Origin: Prochilodus magdalenae
Taxonomy: Eukaryota > Chordata > Actinopteri > Characiformes > Prochilodontidae
Length of the DNA stretch: 64,000 bases
Assembly: GCA_024036415.1 (NCBI GenBank)
Contig: JAMWET010003473.1
Location: 25,001 to 89,000, forward strand
Reading direction: 5' to 3'
Part shown: in pieces, positions 1-11,764 of the stretch
How positions within the stretch are numbered: position 1 is the first letter of the stretch
Layout of the letters: each line of letters opens with the position of its first letter
Program-made: the position numbers and the translations under genes
Notes under the pieces: model-generated
Databases searched by the model: none
What the model saw: only the letters and a program-made list of their open reading frames with translations
What the model was told of the DNA's origin: nothing

Positions 1-1242
1 TATTAATATTGAGAATTATGTTATTATAACATTAATGATCCAAAATATCCTTACATTGCAGAATCATTGATCCAATACAACAGATTACAATCTTTACAAT
101 ACATTATTTTCTATTTTCCCAAAATATTAGAAATATTAAAAACCACCTTGGACTAATATTAATGGATTTATAATATTATCTGGATGCCTTATACAAATAT
201 TCATGAGACAAACTATGAGCTGTAGTGTACTTGAACTTAATCTCTAAAACCAGAATGATGCATTAATAATCAGGGAAAGATGAAATACAGATTTAAAAAT
301 GACAGCAGAAATCTCAACGTTATGGATGCTGTCTGGAATTCCGCTGTTCCAGTTTCACAGCATCATCCAAAAGCTGGCAGTAGATGGAGCCAAAGTGTAA
401 GGCTGTAAAGCAGCATGAACTGTAAGACCACCTGCCGTGCTTTATAAGACCACCGATAACTTACAAAGCCAGTCAAGTACAGTGAGGTAATGAAGCTCAG
501 TGTGTGGAAGACACCTGCGTTTAGAAGAAGGCTACCATGCAGTCCACCATCCTCAACGCTGATCATCAGATACGGGTAATTTGCTGATTCCCGAGAGGAA
601 ATCTGGGAATTAAATCAATTAAGTCAATTAGGCTGACCAGGTGGAAGCGGTGAAACGGAGGTCAGAGCCTCCCCTCTGCAGAGGTCTGTAGCCTTGTTTT
701 AAAGCAGGGTGCGGGTCTGGAAGCGCACCGCACCAGCATTAAAGGTACAGCTTGGCGAAAACATTCAAATTAATTTCATAATTTTAAAAATATAGATTAG
801 CCAAGACAAGTTGGCTTCTTTAGATATGCACTGGAGCTGCAAGGCTAATGTGGCTACCGAGTAAAAGAAGCTATAGAACACTGATTAGCATCGCGCTAAC
901 TGCACAAATTGTGACTGCCCAAAGATGACCCGCACCTAAACCTTACCCAACGACAGTTTAATATAGGGCATAAAGGCCATACGCCTGGCCATCCAGTCTA
1001 AAATTAATAAAGCACATGCTTGATAAAACCACACCAGCACTACACCAATGGAAATACAGACCTAAGTTTCATTATTAGCATTAGCATCATTTCCTGGCCA
1101 ATCGTTTTTTACACACACCCCCAACCTCCACATTTAACCCATCCATGCAGTCCAACAGCCACACACTAGGGGGCAGTATGCCCAGAGCAGTGGGCAGCCT
1201 TATCCATGGCGTCTGAGGACCAGGTGGGTATGGGGTGGCAAA
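1..1242. other. Unannotated AT-rich stretch (IGSF11 intron 4)
   Basis: No gene, RNA or clear repeat was recognised. A 67-codon minus-strand open frame at 363-566 encodes a hydrophobic peptide, but it has no splice signals or family resemblance that would support it. Confidence 0.6.
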
Positions 1243-1695
1243 TTGCGTGTTTAAGGTGGTAGTAACTTCAGGCTCCTGCAGGTGGCACCACACGAGGATG
1301 ATGGGGCTATAAATACTGCAGGGTGTGAGTGACGGGATCCATAGATTGGGAGGAGGTGCTACAGTGCAGGGAATGTCTCGTTCCATGTGTGGAAAATGGC
1401 TCCAGAGCAGATGTTAATGATTGGCTAAAAGGAGCGACTGAGCATGTGGGCGTGGCCAAAGACTATAGTGTTAAGGAAGTAGCTGACTCTGCAGGTGTAT
1501 GGAAGCGTACGGCCATACGGGTCTACCAGCAGTGGGAAAATCCCAGTCTACAGGGAATTCTCCTCGGAATTGCGCCAGGGAAGGCCTCCACCAAATCTGG
1601 ACCAACTGTGGAAGTCTGAAGAGTGTCTGAACATTGATGTGGCTACATCCAGAAGCTTCCAGTACATGCCCAATCCAGTCACAGCTGGTACTGGT
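1243..1695 (+). repeat. Dispersed repeat K, copy 1 (decayed transposon-like)
   Basis: This block of about 450 bp recurs at 16648-17100 and 47500-47945, with a fragment in reverse at 31040-31198. Shared landmarks are TTCAGGCTCCTGCAG near the left end, GTGAGTGACGGGATCCAT and CTACCAGCAGTGG. In plus-strand translation it contains VKEVADSAGVW...IRVYQQW, reminiscent of the helix-turn-helix start of Tc1-like transposases. The frame is broken and the rest of a transposase is missing. It is probably a non-autonomous or decayed DNA transposon; the family is not identified. Confidence 0.7.
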
Positions 1696-2156
1696 GCTGG
1701 TCGAGGTGTTCTGGCTTGTTCGGCCGTGCAGGCGTTATGTGGAGCCGTGGGAGAATGCCGGACATGCAGTAAGAGAGGCCTAAACATCCTTAATGGTTGC
1801 TTATAGGTGTCCTAAGCTGTCTATGTGGTGTCCTGGGCTGTGTTAGTGGGGTGGTAGTGTTAGTAGCCCTAGGCCTCCAACTCAGAATGGCACTAGCGCC
1901 TAGCGTGGCTAACCGAGTCCTCGCACTCTTCCCTATGAGCTTCAGTGCAGCACCAAAGAAGGAGTTTGAGGGAGTAGCCGAACTACGCCTTTAATGTGGG
2001 AAAGAGGAGGAGAACTGAACACCGCACACCAACACACATACACGGGGTGGAGCAGGAGGGGCGGACTACTCCACGGGGCAGCTCAGAGGAGCCGAAGAGC
2101 AGATTTACCAGCGAAGGTGGGGCAGAAGGGCACTCCTACTGCCAGGGGTTTAGTAC
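1696..2156. other. Unannotated stretch downstream of exon 4
   Basis: Intronic sequence between repeat K and exon 4. No second-half C2 exon of IGSF11 could be seen here in any minus-strand frame. Confidence 0.55.
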
Positions 2157-2445
<289 letters not shown>

Positions 2446-2454
2446 TGGGGAGAG

Positions 2455-3932
2455 ACAGTTATAAAGGTACAGTTATAGACGGGACAGTTATAGAGGGACA
2501 GTTATAAACGGTACAGTTATAGAGGTACAGTTATAGATAAGAGTTATAGAGGTAAAGTTATAGAGGTATAGTTATAGATGGGACAGTTATAGACATACTG
2601 TTATAGAGGTACAATTATAGAGATACAGTTTTAGACAAGACAGTTATAGAGGTACAGTTATAGACAGGACAGTTAGAGAAGTACAGTTATATACGGGACA
2701 GTTATAGAGGTACAGTTATAGACAGGCCAGTTATAGAAGAACAGTTATAGAGGTACAGTTATACAGGTACAGTTATAGATGGGACAGTTATAGACAGGAC
2801 AGTTATAGACAGGACAGTTATAGATGGGACAGTTATAGACAGGACAGTTATAGACAGGACAGTTATAGACGGGACAGTTATAGACAGGACAGTTATAGAC
2901 AGGACAGTTATAGAGGGACAGTTATAGAGATACAGTTATAGACGGGACAGTTATAGACAGGACAGTTATAGATGGGACAGTTATAGACAGGACAGTTATA
3001 GACAGGACAGTTATAGACGGGACAGTTATAGATAAGAGTTATAGATAGAGGTATAGACGGGACAGTATATAGACAGTTATACAGTTATAGAGGGGACAGT
3101 TATAGACAGTACTGTTATAGAGGTACGGTTATAGACTGGACAGTTATATATGGGACAGTTATAGAGGTACAGTTATAGACAGGACAGTTAGAGAAGTACA
3201 GTTATATACGGGACAGTTATAGAGGTACAGTTATAGAGTGGACAGTTATAGACGGGACAGTTATAGAGGTACAGTTATATACGGGACAGTTATATACGGG
3301 ATAGTTATAGAGGTACAGTTATAGAGTGGACAGTTATAGACGGGACAGTTATAGACGGGACAGTTATAGACTGGACAGTTATAGACGGGACAGTTATAGA
3401 CGGTACAGTTGTAGACGGTACAGTTGTAGACGGTACAGTTATAGACGGGACAGTTATAGACGGGACAGTTATAGACGGTACAGTTGTAGACGGTACAGTT
3501 AAAGACGGGACAGTTATAGACGGGACAGTTATAGACGGGACAGTTATAGACGGGACAGTTATAGAGGTACAGTTATAGACAGGACAGTTATAGAGATACA
3601 GTTATAGACGGGACAGTTATAGAGGGACAGTTATAGAGGTACAGTTATAGACTGGACAGTTATAGACGGGACAGTTATAGAGGTACAGTTATAGAGGGAC
3701 AGTTATAGAGGTACAGTTATAGACGGGACAGTTATAGACGGGACAGTTATAGACAGGACAGTTATAGAGGTACAGTTATAGAGGGACAGTTATAGACGGG
3801 ACAGTTATAGAGGTACAGTTATAGAGGGACAGTTATAGACGGGACAGTTATAGAGGTACAGTTATAGAGGTACAGTTATAGAGGGACAGTTATAGACGGG
3901 ACAGTTATAGAGGTACAGTTATAGATGGAACA
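2455..3932. repeat. AT-rich minisatellite, about 15-bp unit
   Basis: About 1.48 kb of head-to-tail variants of GACAGTTATAGACGG and GGTACAGTTATAGAG, with units of roughly 13-17 bp and many single-base variants. It fills most of IGSF11 intron 3. There are no open frames of interest. Local stretches of identical variants suggest recent expansion by unequal exchange or slippage. Confidence 0.95.
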
Positions 3933-4555
3933 GGGCTGATATCAAAAGCTGATCTGTTCTATTTTAGGAGCAGACATGGTGGGTTACGCAGTTATCGATA
4001 CAGACACCAGGTGGCACTGCAGTACAACGCTTTTCAGAACACCTCTCTTACATCTCTCTCTTTGTTTTGATGTTCAGGGTAATGAGCTCAGATCTGAAGA
4101 AAAATCTTAACATGTCATTAGAAGGTTAGAGCTCAGATTAGTCGATCATAAACAAATACAATGTTTGTTTGTTTACTTGTTGGTGTGAAGCACAAAGTGG
4201 GCTGGAGGGACAAACTGTACCGTCTCTTAACTGACTTAACAAACTCAGAGGGGAAATGACCAAGGACTACCGGAATGGAGCACTGTGGTGAATACAGGCA
4301 CCGTTCCTCTCAGTGCAAAAAGGTTCATCAGCAGTGCCCGGCTGGAGGATGCCAAAAGAGGAGGCAGTGTGGATGCTGGATGATGGTGGCTGCTAGCACC
4401 CGCCAGGCGAGCAGTATCCTGGCCTGGTGCCGTTGACTGCGCCATCCAATGACAGTTTAAGAGGCTGTGTGCCCCAGGGACTCTGTTTGGACCCCGCGGG
4501 CCTAAGTAGCTAACGGCTCACACAGCTGTAGATCATGCACCGTCCCGTCACTTAC
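3933..4555. other. Non-repetitive part of IGSF11 intron 3
   Basis: Unique-looking intronic sequence between the minisatellite and the exon 3 donor. Nothing else recognised. Confidence 0.6.
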
Positions 4556-4763
4556 CGAGCACGGTCAGTCCGATGACGCCAATGTTGCGGCCTCCTCGGT
4601 CAGGCAGGTTGTTGACCAGGCACTGGTAGGTACCCGTGTCGGACAGCTGCGTGTTGTTGATGAAGATTGAGGCACTTGTGCTGGGCATCGTGGCCACAAA
4701 TCCCACTCGCCCGTTCATGTGATTGGCTAGACTGAACACCTGACCACCCTGGTAGATGATCAC
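4556..4763 (-). CDS. igsf11: IGSF11 coding exon 3 (second half of V-type Ig domain)
   Basis: Sixty-nine codons plus one base, phase 0 at the acceptor and phase 1 at the donor. The product begins [10 protein letters not shown] and includes [36 protein letters not shown] and GLTVL. The DTGTYQC block is the hallmark F strand of a V-type Ig domain, and its Cys pairs with the Cys in exon 2. NNT is a potential N-glycosylation sequon. The segments align closely with my recollection of vertebrate IGSF11. The acceptor is TCGTCAG before GTG ATC, and the donor is CTCG|GTAAGTG, a strong consensus. The exon ends with G, which completes a valine codon with exon 4. The reading frame is undamaged, so the gene appears functional here. 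Confidence 0.93.
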
Positions 4764-5879
4764 CTGACGAAAGAAGATCAAAAAGAAGAAGGGAATGAAT
4801 TGGGAATGAGTTTTTCATTTATGACCAGTCAAATATGCCAGCTCCACAGATGTGGTGTTGGGTATCCGCGACATCTACTGCTTTAGCTAATGCTAATATA
4901 GCTAACAAGTAAATGGACCTCATACCCCACCGATTAGCATCGCGCGTGCTACATCAAAGCGACACTTGCAGCACTATTGGGTCTACTCACAAAGCCAGTC
5001 TCAATGGCGTGTAAACAAGCATTTTGAGAATTTATTACTAGAAGGACTATTTGAATACCGACTTTTTTTTTAGACCAGTCCATGGAGACACCTCTGCTGG
5101 TCCAGATTTGGAACTTTTCAGGTTCTAATTACACCTGAGGACACGCAGGACAACAGCATGGTAATTACTTGGCTCTGCCGCCTTTGGAACCACAACAAAA
5201 CTGGCTAAGGGGGTCCCACAGGACCTAAATGTGGACCACCTTCTTCATTAACGCCATTCAAATCCATTTAGAGGAAGAGACAATACGTTCCACGGGACAA
5301 ACGCAATTGGCATGGGTTGCCGTGGCGCAGTTATACGTGTTAACCACAAGAGGCCAGACTGATCCTTGATTTGGGAGTCTTCAGATAAAGGCCGTTTGAA
5401 ATATGGATGAAGCAGAACGTGATCAATGGGCTCTTCCTTGATTCTGTGGGAAGGTAATAAACGCTAAGCTCATCCAGTTCGATCGTGAAATCCGACGCTC
5501 TGAGTTGTGTACAAATTGCACGAGGAAGCTGCCGATTCCTCTCGCTCTCTCCTTGTTGAATCCCTCCTAAACTTTTCACACTCACGTCACGATCGTTTCT
5601 TAACGTTCTCCCTGAAATTCCACTCGAGCATGAACCCGGGCTGAGGTGGAACCATCTGCTCTCTACAGCTGGGGGAACAAAGTCGGGTGCATTGTAATAA
5701 AAGGCCCTTTGAAACAGCCTTCAAACTCTGGCTGAACCTTCTGCTCTGCGGAGCTCAGAGCTCCAGAACCTGGAGGAGAACTCAGAGGCACACAGTGCCG
5801 GGCTGCTTTCCAGTTAAGGCAGACTCCGCTGCCTCGGATGAAGGCTCGTCCTCTTCGTCACATCACTCATCTCCTAAAC
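4764..5879. other. Unannotated start of IGSF11 intron 2
   Basis: No gene or clear repeat recognised. Short open frames on both strands look random. Confidence 0.55.
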
Positions 5880-6030
5880 TGCCTTATCCCTCTGGGTCAC
5901 GGGGGTGCTGGAGCCTATCCCAGCAAGAATGGCTGGAGGGCAGGATAGACCCTGGACAAGGCCATCACAGGGCAGACACCCAGACATACACATTCACACC
6001 TGGTGGGCAATTTAGCATCTCCAGATGACA
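5880..6030 (+). repeat. Dispersed repeat fragment (GGAGCCTATCCCAGC type)
   Basis: A block with GGGTCACGGGGGTGC, GGAGCCTATCCCAGC and CACATTCACACCTG. It resembles a very common teleost retroposon 3' fragment. A second, more decayed copy is at 31612-31735. The family name is uncertain. Confidence 0.55.
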
Positions 6031-6222
6031 GGGGCCAGCCTACCGGCGCCATCGCCTAAATGATGCCACCGGTTGCTCATGAGTTCTATCAGTTTACTTT
6101 CCCAACAATTCCAAGAGACTACTGTCTTTGGAACATCGTCCCTGACACCTTATCGTCTAGACTGTAGTGTCATCGGGGGTGGTCTTAAATTCATGCTTAG
6201 TTAACACCAACCGCAAACCGGG

Positions 6223-6752
6223 TTACTGGAACATATGGGCGCAAACCTGGAACACCACCCCCAGACCATTATTCCCCCTCCACCAAACTTTACTGTTGGC
6301 ACTCCCAGCAGGTAGGATTCTCCTGGGTTCATCCACCAAACCCAGATTCCTCCACCGTACTGCCAGATGTTGAAGCTTCATCACTCCAGAGACACGGTTC
6401 CACCGCTTCAGAGTCCAGTGGTGGAGCGTTACTCCGCTCCAGCTGACGCTCGACATCGCGTATAGTGATCTTAGGCTTGTGTGCAGCTGCCCAGGCCTAA
6501 AGCTCCCGATACACAGTTCTCGTGCTGATGTTGCTTCCAGAGGTAGTTCGGGAGCTGAGCTGTTGGTGCTCCTAGGTGTGTCCATTGTACACCAACAGTA
6601 CTTCCAGTTGATTGGGGCAGGTACAACCCATGGTCCTGCCTGTGTTTGTCTTTGGAGAGATGCATGGCTATGTGCTTTCACCTGTTAGCCTTAACTGTGA
6701 CGGAAACGCCTCAATAATTAAGGGGGTGTCCCCAAACTTTTGGCCATTGTAC
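6223..6752 (-). pseudogene. Tc1-like transposon remnant A
   Basis: Minus-strand translation gives [16 protein letters not shown] and the related [17 protein letters not shown], followed by [14 protein letters not shown]. These correspond to the WTxxxWxxVxWSDES and GGGSIMVWG regions of Tc1-like transposases. The frame is degenerate and the C-terminal half is missing. A terminal inverted repeat containing CCAAACTTTTGGCCATTG closes the element near 6752. The left end is not visible, so it is a truncated, inactive copy inside IGSF11 intron 2. Confidence 0.7.
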
Positions 6753-7072
6753 ATGCCCTTTAATTTTCATTGAATTTCCAAATCCAAGATTGCAGCCTGG
6801 ACTAGTTTCACTACGTGGCCCCCAGTTGGGCCCCATTCCTGTTTTTTTTTGTGGCCTAGGTTACCGGAATATCAACAAATCAGCTACTGAGTGTCATTTA
6901 TGTGCATGTAAAATGTCCCATGATTTAAACACGCTTGTTAAAGAGTACATGTGTGCACATGCGCACATACCAACGTCAAATGCTGTTTAGCTTCCTGTCC
7001 CGCGTGATGCCATAGTTAACACACACAGTGTCGCGTAACTACATGTCAAATGCGGTACCGTGGTTCACACAT

Positions 7073-7245
7073 GCACACACACACACACACGGGAGTGTGG
7101 TATACTGCGTGTGGGTTGCGGTGCGGTGGTTTCCTGAGAGCGCTTTGCTTTTGTCCTTTTATGCACAGATGAATAGGCAGCTCTTCAGCTGTGATGAACA
7201 GCAGTGAGCCCTGCAGTCCCTCAGTGTGTGTGTGTGTGTGTGTGT
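7073..7245. repeat. (CA)n and (GT)n microsatellites in inverted orientation
   Basis: A (CA)n run at about 7073-7090 and a (GT)n run at about 7224-7245 are complementary and 130 bp apart. No gene was found in the rest of 6753-7620. Confidence 0.8.
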
Positions 7246-7620
7246 TTGAGAACAGAGAGAGTGAGTGAATGAACAAGAGACGAACGAGGGGGGGTGTCAA
7301 ATGGATTTGTTGTTTACCTCCACTTTCCTTACTTCTTACCACAGACAGACATCAGTAAGAGTGATAACTGCATATTAAATATTTCATCATAACGAGGCAT
7401 CTACAGCAGCTCAGGGGTCCCAGCATCTACAGTGCAGGGGCCATGATGAGCCCTGACTAACACAGGCCTGAGTATCAGTAGGTACAGTATTAGCTGACTA
7501 GCTCCCTGGTCTAACTGGGTAGCTCTGGTTAGCTAACATGCTATGAGGACACTCAACAAACATACCTAGCTAGCGAAAACATTCGATTTCCAATAGCAAG
7601 AAGACAGTTAGCTATCCGTG

Positions 7621-7983
7621 TGTCACGTGGGGGTCAAGACGAGGAGGCAGGATGTAAGCACAAGGATTTAATGAACAGAACAAACAAGACAAAACAAAAC
7701 CAAAGAAAACTCTAGCAAGCATGGAGACAAAACACCAAGCACGAACACAGGGAACTACAAGGAGTATAAGAGAACAAAGACTAACAAGGAACTCCTGGGA
7801 AGGGGTGGAGCTACAAACTAGGGACAGGTGAGGGGACTGACAAGGGGGCAGAGACAGGAGGAGCCAAAAACCAAAACAAACAGAAGCGCTTGGAACCGGA
7901 CAACAAAAGGCACATGGAAGTGACAAGAAACAGACAACCAGAGAAAACTGACAAACTAGGGCAGGACAAGGCAGGACGTGACA
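7621..7983 (-). mobile_element. Solo LTR, 363 bp, minus orientation
   Basis: The element begins TGTCACGT and ends ACGTGACA, with flanking CCGTG and CCGCG as a 5-bp target duplication that differs at one base. On the minus strand it contains a TATA-like TTATACTCC and a downstream ATTAAA polyadenylation-type signal, the order expected in an LTR. It shares CCTGGGAAGGGG-type internal sequence with the LTR at 21644-22048. No internal retroviral-type coding region is present, consistent with LTR-LTR recombination. Confidence 0.75.
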
Positions 7984-8029
7984 CCGCGCTTTCCTGACGC
8001 CTGGAAGATGCTTAACATGTTTATGGCCA

Positions 8030-8580
8030 GAACTAGTTCGCTAGCGAAGTTTAACACTAAAGGGACTAAACAAACAGAGAAGTCCATACGTTAGTTACCT
8101 AGGAAATCTTCTGGCTAGCTAATAATAACTATCTAGCTAGATAGACACTAAAGACACTTAACAAACAGAAATGTTAATGAGTTAGCAATCTAGGAAATCT
8201 CCTGGCTAGCTAATAATAACTATCTAGCTAGACAAACACTAAAGACACTTAACAAACAGAAATGTTAATGAGTTAGCAATCTAGGAAATCTCCTGGCTAG
8301 CTAATAATAACTATCTAGCTAGATGGACACTAAAGACACTTAACAAACAGAAACGTTAATGAGTTAGTAATCTAGGAAATCTTCTGGCTAGCTAATAATA
8401 ACTATCTAGCTAGATGGACACTAAAGACACTTAACAAACAGAAACGTTAATGAGTTAGCAATCTAGGATATCTCCTGGCTAGCTAATAATAACTATCTAG
8501 CTAGACAAACACTAAAGACACTTAACAAACAGAAAGGTTAATTAGTTAGTAATCTAGGAAATCTCCTGGCTAGCTGAATA
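8030..8580. repeat. 91-bp tandem repeat, about 6 copies
   Basis: The landmark CTGGCTAGCT recurs at 8111, 8202, 8293, 8384, 8475 and 8566, exactly 91 bp apart each time. Units share ACTATCTAGCTAG and CACTTAACAAACAGAAA and are only slightly diverged. The outermost units are partial and more diverged. Confidence 0.93.
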
Positions 8581-8790
8581 AGACAGGCTTAGCTAGTGTG
8601 GATTCCAACCAACATTAGGCTGATAGCTAAACAGATAACAGCTAGATAGTTGGTTATCTAGGAATACTGCTATAGCTAGTATTAGCCAATTGGCTAGCTA
8701 AAAAGACACTACGCTTAAAAAACAGAAATGTTCATATCTTATTCATTTTGGGATTCTCCCGGCTAACTAGTGGTAGCCAATTAGCCAAGT

Positions 8791-8798
8791 AGCTAAGT
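8791..8798. repeat. 8-bp target-site duplication, left copy
   Basis: AGCTAAGT directly precedes the hAT terminal inverted repeat and is repeated exactly at 11757-11764. Confidence 0.92.
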
Positions 8799-11756
8799 TA
8801 GGGTTGCCACCTGTGTCTGACAAAAAACCTGGACACTGTCATACAAACGACCGACTGACTGTTTTTTCCACCAACATGCATGTCCATAAGGTGAACGTAA
8901 GAAAATCGGAGAAGGCTTGGTTAAGTAGGGTTGTACATAGCACTGAATATATTAAATACATTAAAGCAGCAGTCCTGCTGAAAGCAGTAGTGTTTCTGAG
9001 TGGGGAGATGACAATCTGGTAAAATAAATGGCATCAACATGCTTCTGCTACCATTCCTGCAAAGCCAGATATTTTCATTCTAAAATCAGGGTGTCTGGTA
9101 GGTCCCAGGACATTTTCTGGCTATAACAGCTTTGCTGGTTACCTGACCAACCACAGTGCTGTTAATAGTGCTGATACAAGTTCTACTGCAAACATAGGGA
9201 TATCAGAACAGCATACTCAGCATAGTCTTCGTTTGAGCATATTTGGTGCAATTGCACATTCTCATTAAAAACTTACAGACTGTCACTTTAATCATCTTCA
9301 TGAGAAGAAACAGCTGCTTACCTGACTGCCTAGTTACTGCTGTGCTTTGCTTGTGCTAGCTGTTGCTCCCTCTTTGCTAAAATGTAAAGGAGGTGACATC
9401 AGATTTACTTTAGAGACCAAAAGGAAAACAGAAAAGCACATATATTAGCCTAATGGGAACACATATATCATAAGCCTTATCTTACCTAATTTTCCATTTA
9501 TATTTGGCATTTCCCTTTGCAGCAGCTATCAGTGTTGGCTGTTTTTCAATGAATGACTTGAACTCAGCGCATGACAACTTGAAATTCAATCGCACCTGAA
9601 GCTCTGACTTCACCATTGCAACTGACAGTCTGTTTCTCTTGTCGGACCAAACATTCTCCATGTGACTGAACACTCGCTCTGTGTAGGCATTGCTGACTGG
9701 TATAGAAAAAACAAAAGCAACTACTTTTAGTAGTTCAGTAGATTCAGTTGCCTTGCTGAAAAAATAGGCCCACTTTCTGTCTAGGGTAAGGTCTTTTGGA
9801 ATGGTGTCAAATACTTCATTCAGGGTGATCACATCACCATACAGCTTGTCTTCATCAACATCCAGGGCTAGTTTGTCCAGTAAAAGGGCTAATTCAGACC
9901 ACTGGAGTGACTGACCTTCAAGGCTGAGACAGCCAGTGTGGGCAAGAAGCTGGTCTTTAAAGTCAAATTTATCCTCGAGATACAGTACTGCTTTCTCAAA
10001 GAATCTGTCTACCAGGCTTCTGAAATGATCCTGTTGCTGGGGTGAAAGATCTTTCATTATTTGCCTTGCTTTGCTTCCGTAGAATCTGTCTGTGCGCCTT
10101 GCGATCAGCTGATTGCGCAAGCGGTTCATCACTGAGTAAACGTCGATCACAGTAGCGCTGTCACTCTCTAGCTTCCGAATAGACGAATCAAATTCCTGCA
10201 TCACGTTGTGCATAAATGCCAGAATGCATTCAGCAACAGTATGGTCCACATCTGTGTCAGCAGCACCACCCACAAATGTCCAGACAATACTCGGGCAGTC
10301 ATCTTTTCCAAGGGATACAAAGTAAGACTTCAAAGCTGGCCAACACTCTAAAATCCTCTGAATCGCGGGCAGCAAAGATAACCAGCGCGTGGGGACATGC
10401 CTCAGGATCTCCCTGTATTTTGTAGAAGTGAATTCACAAAACTCCTTAAGAGTTTCTACTTTTTTGGCAGAACAGCTAAATTCACTGTACACCTTAAGCA
10501 CAAAGGCCTCTACGTCACACCCTGAAGAACTAAAGACACGATTAGCTGTTTTCACACTGTTGTTTATGATGTGACACTTGCAATTGCCCTTCACAATGTG
10601 TGGATTAACTCCTCTGAGTTTCTGAAAAACCGAGTTGTGCCGACCATAATTAACTGATGCGTTATCTGCACCATATGCACTAATCTGCTTGATTGAAAGC
10701 CCGTTGTTTTCCGTGATGGACACTATTTGGTTAAATATGGCTTCGCTAGATTCGTCTGGGTCTTCATAAAAATCCAGCAATCCATACTTCACACCCTCAG
10801 ATGTGCAGAAGTACTGGACCGTGTATGGGAACAACTTTGTGTGACCGGAATTGGACGCATCAGAACACACTGCAAAGGACTGCGCTTTCTGCAACTCTGC
10901 AGCCAATCTCTCTTGACTAAACGGTGCCAACACATTCTCAACTAAAGCTTCACTTTTAGTTCTGCCACAGGACATCTTGGTTGCAATATTAGAATCACTG
11001 AATATTTTCGCACTGACCTTGTTCCCACAGTCAGTGGACAGGTAGCTGTGGCCGTGTCGCACACCGTGATAAGTAGATGTTAGTTCTGCGACAGCAATCT
11101 TGTCCTCCTCTGAGTCTTTCTTTATCATAAATGATGATATTGCCATGGTTTGTCGGGTGACTTGAACGCGATTCTGATGTTTTTTTGTTTTAACGTGGTC
11201 ATCTAACGCAGTTTTGCCCTCATGTTTAATCACAATTGTAGCTGAACAAACGGTGCAGGTAGCAGAAAGTGGATCACCCGGGGTTGGCTTTAGCCATGCG
11301 GCGTAATTTTTATTTTGCATCCAGTCATTGTTGAAATGAGTTGAACGTTTTATTTTCTTTTTGACTGGCTTGGCAGACTCAGTAGCCACTGTCTCATCAT
11401 CCGTTTCACCACCCATAGCAATGGTAATGTTCCTCGAATAACGCTACTGCAAAGCCACCACGGTCACCGATTCACTGCCTATCTAGTTCTGCCTGTAGGA
11501 GCCGCTAGGGCTGACGGGGTAGTCAATCAGTCACATGATTCCGCAGAACCAATGAGAAACGGTGCACGTCAGCGTGAAAAAAACGCACCAGCGCACAAAC
11601 ACAAATAGTAAAATTTAAAGACACAGTGGCAAAAACAATTAACATACCTTCAGAAAACCGGGACATTTAATGTCCCGGGAGAGATAATATTTTTTCCGGG
11701 ACTGACCAGTAGAAAGAAGGACAATCCAGGGAAAACCTGGACAGGTGGCAACCCTA
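8799..11756 (-). mobile_element. Complete hAT DNA transposon, 2958 bp
   Basis: The element starts TAGGGTTGCCACCTGT at 8799-8814 and ends with its exact reverse complement at 11741-11756. Perfect 8-bp duplications AGCTAAGT flank it, as expected for hAT insertion. It carries one long transposase gene on the minus strand, with about 680 bp 3' and about 340 bp 5' non-coding. Intact ends, target duplication and reading frame together indicate a young insertion that may still be mobile. It sits in IGSF11 intron 2 in the same orientation as the host gene, so its own termination signals could in principle affect host transcripts. Confidence 0.95.
9482..11416 (-). CDS. hAT-family transposase, 644 aa, intact
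   Basis: An uninterrupted 644-residue protein. Residues 50-82 form a BED-type zinc finger: Cys54 and Cys57 with His74 and His80. A hAT catalytic core follows, with candidate catalytic Asp186 in CSDASNSG, Asp251 in AYGADNAS and Glu580 in NAYTERVFS. Between them are a C-x2-H pair at Cys279/His282 and the RW motif at Arg344-Trp345. Residues about 565-612 are the hAT C-terminal dimerisation region (IPVSNAYTERVFSHM, KRNRLSVAMVKSELQVRL). The protein would bind the element's ends and catalyse cut-and-paste transposition in the nucleus. The start is the first ATG of the frame, followed by an acidic then lysine-rich leader (KPVKKKIKR) that could be a nuclear localisation signal. Length is normal for the superfamily. 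Exact hAT subfamily not assigned. Confidence 0.93.
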   Translation of the reverse strand: MGGETDDETVATESAKPVKKKIKRSTHFNNDWMQNKNYAAWLKPTPGDPLSATCTVCSATIVIKHEGKTALDDHVKTKKHQNRVQVTRQTMAISSFMIKKDSEEDKIAVAELTSTYHGVRHGHSYLSTDCGNKVSAKIFSDSNIATKMSCGRTKSEALVENVLAPFSQERLAAELQKAQSFAVCSDASNSGHTKLFPYTVQYFCTSEGVKYGLLDFYEDPDESSEAIFNQIVSITENNGLSIKQISAYGADNASVNYGRHNSVFQKLRGVNPHIVKGNCKCHIINNSVKTANRVFSSSGCDVEAFVLKVYSEFSCSAKKVETLKEFCEFTSTKYREILRHVPTRWLSLLPAIQRILECWPALKSYFVSLGKDDCPSIVWTFVGGAADTDVDHTVAECILAFMHNVMQEFDSSIRKLESDSATVIDVYSVMNRLRNQLIARRTDRFYGSKARQIMKDLSPQQQDHFRSLVDRFFEKAVLYLEDKFDFKDQLLAHTGCLSLEGQSLQWSELALLLDKLALDVDEDKLYGDVITLNEVFDTIPKDLTLDRKWAYFFSKATESTELLKVVAFVFSIPVSNAYTERVFSHMENVWSDKRNRLSVAMVKSELQVRLNFKLSCAEFKSFIEKQPTLIAAAKGNAKYKWKIR

Positions 11757-11764
11757 AGCTAAGT
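11757..11764. repeat. 8-bp target-site duplication, right copy
   Basis: AGCTAAGT, identical to 8791-8798, directly after the right terminal inverted repeat of the hAT element. Confidence 0.92.

Noticed and set aside
363..566. A 67-codon hydrophobic minus-strand frame that might be an IGSF11 membrane exon
   Set aside because: It has no matching splice sites or phase, its sequence does not resemble the IGSF11 transmembrane region, and the intervening C2 exon is absent.
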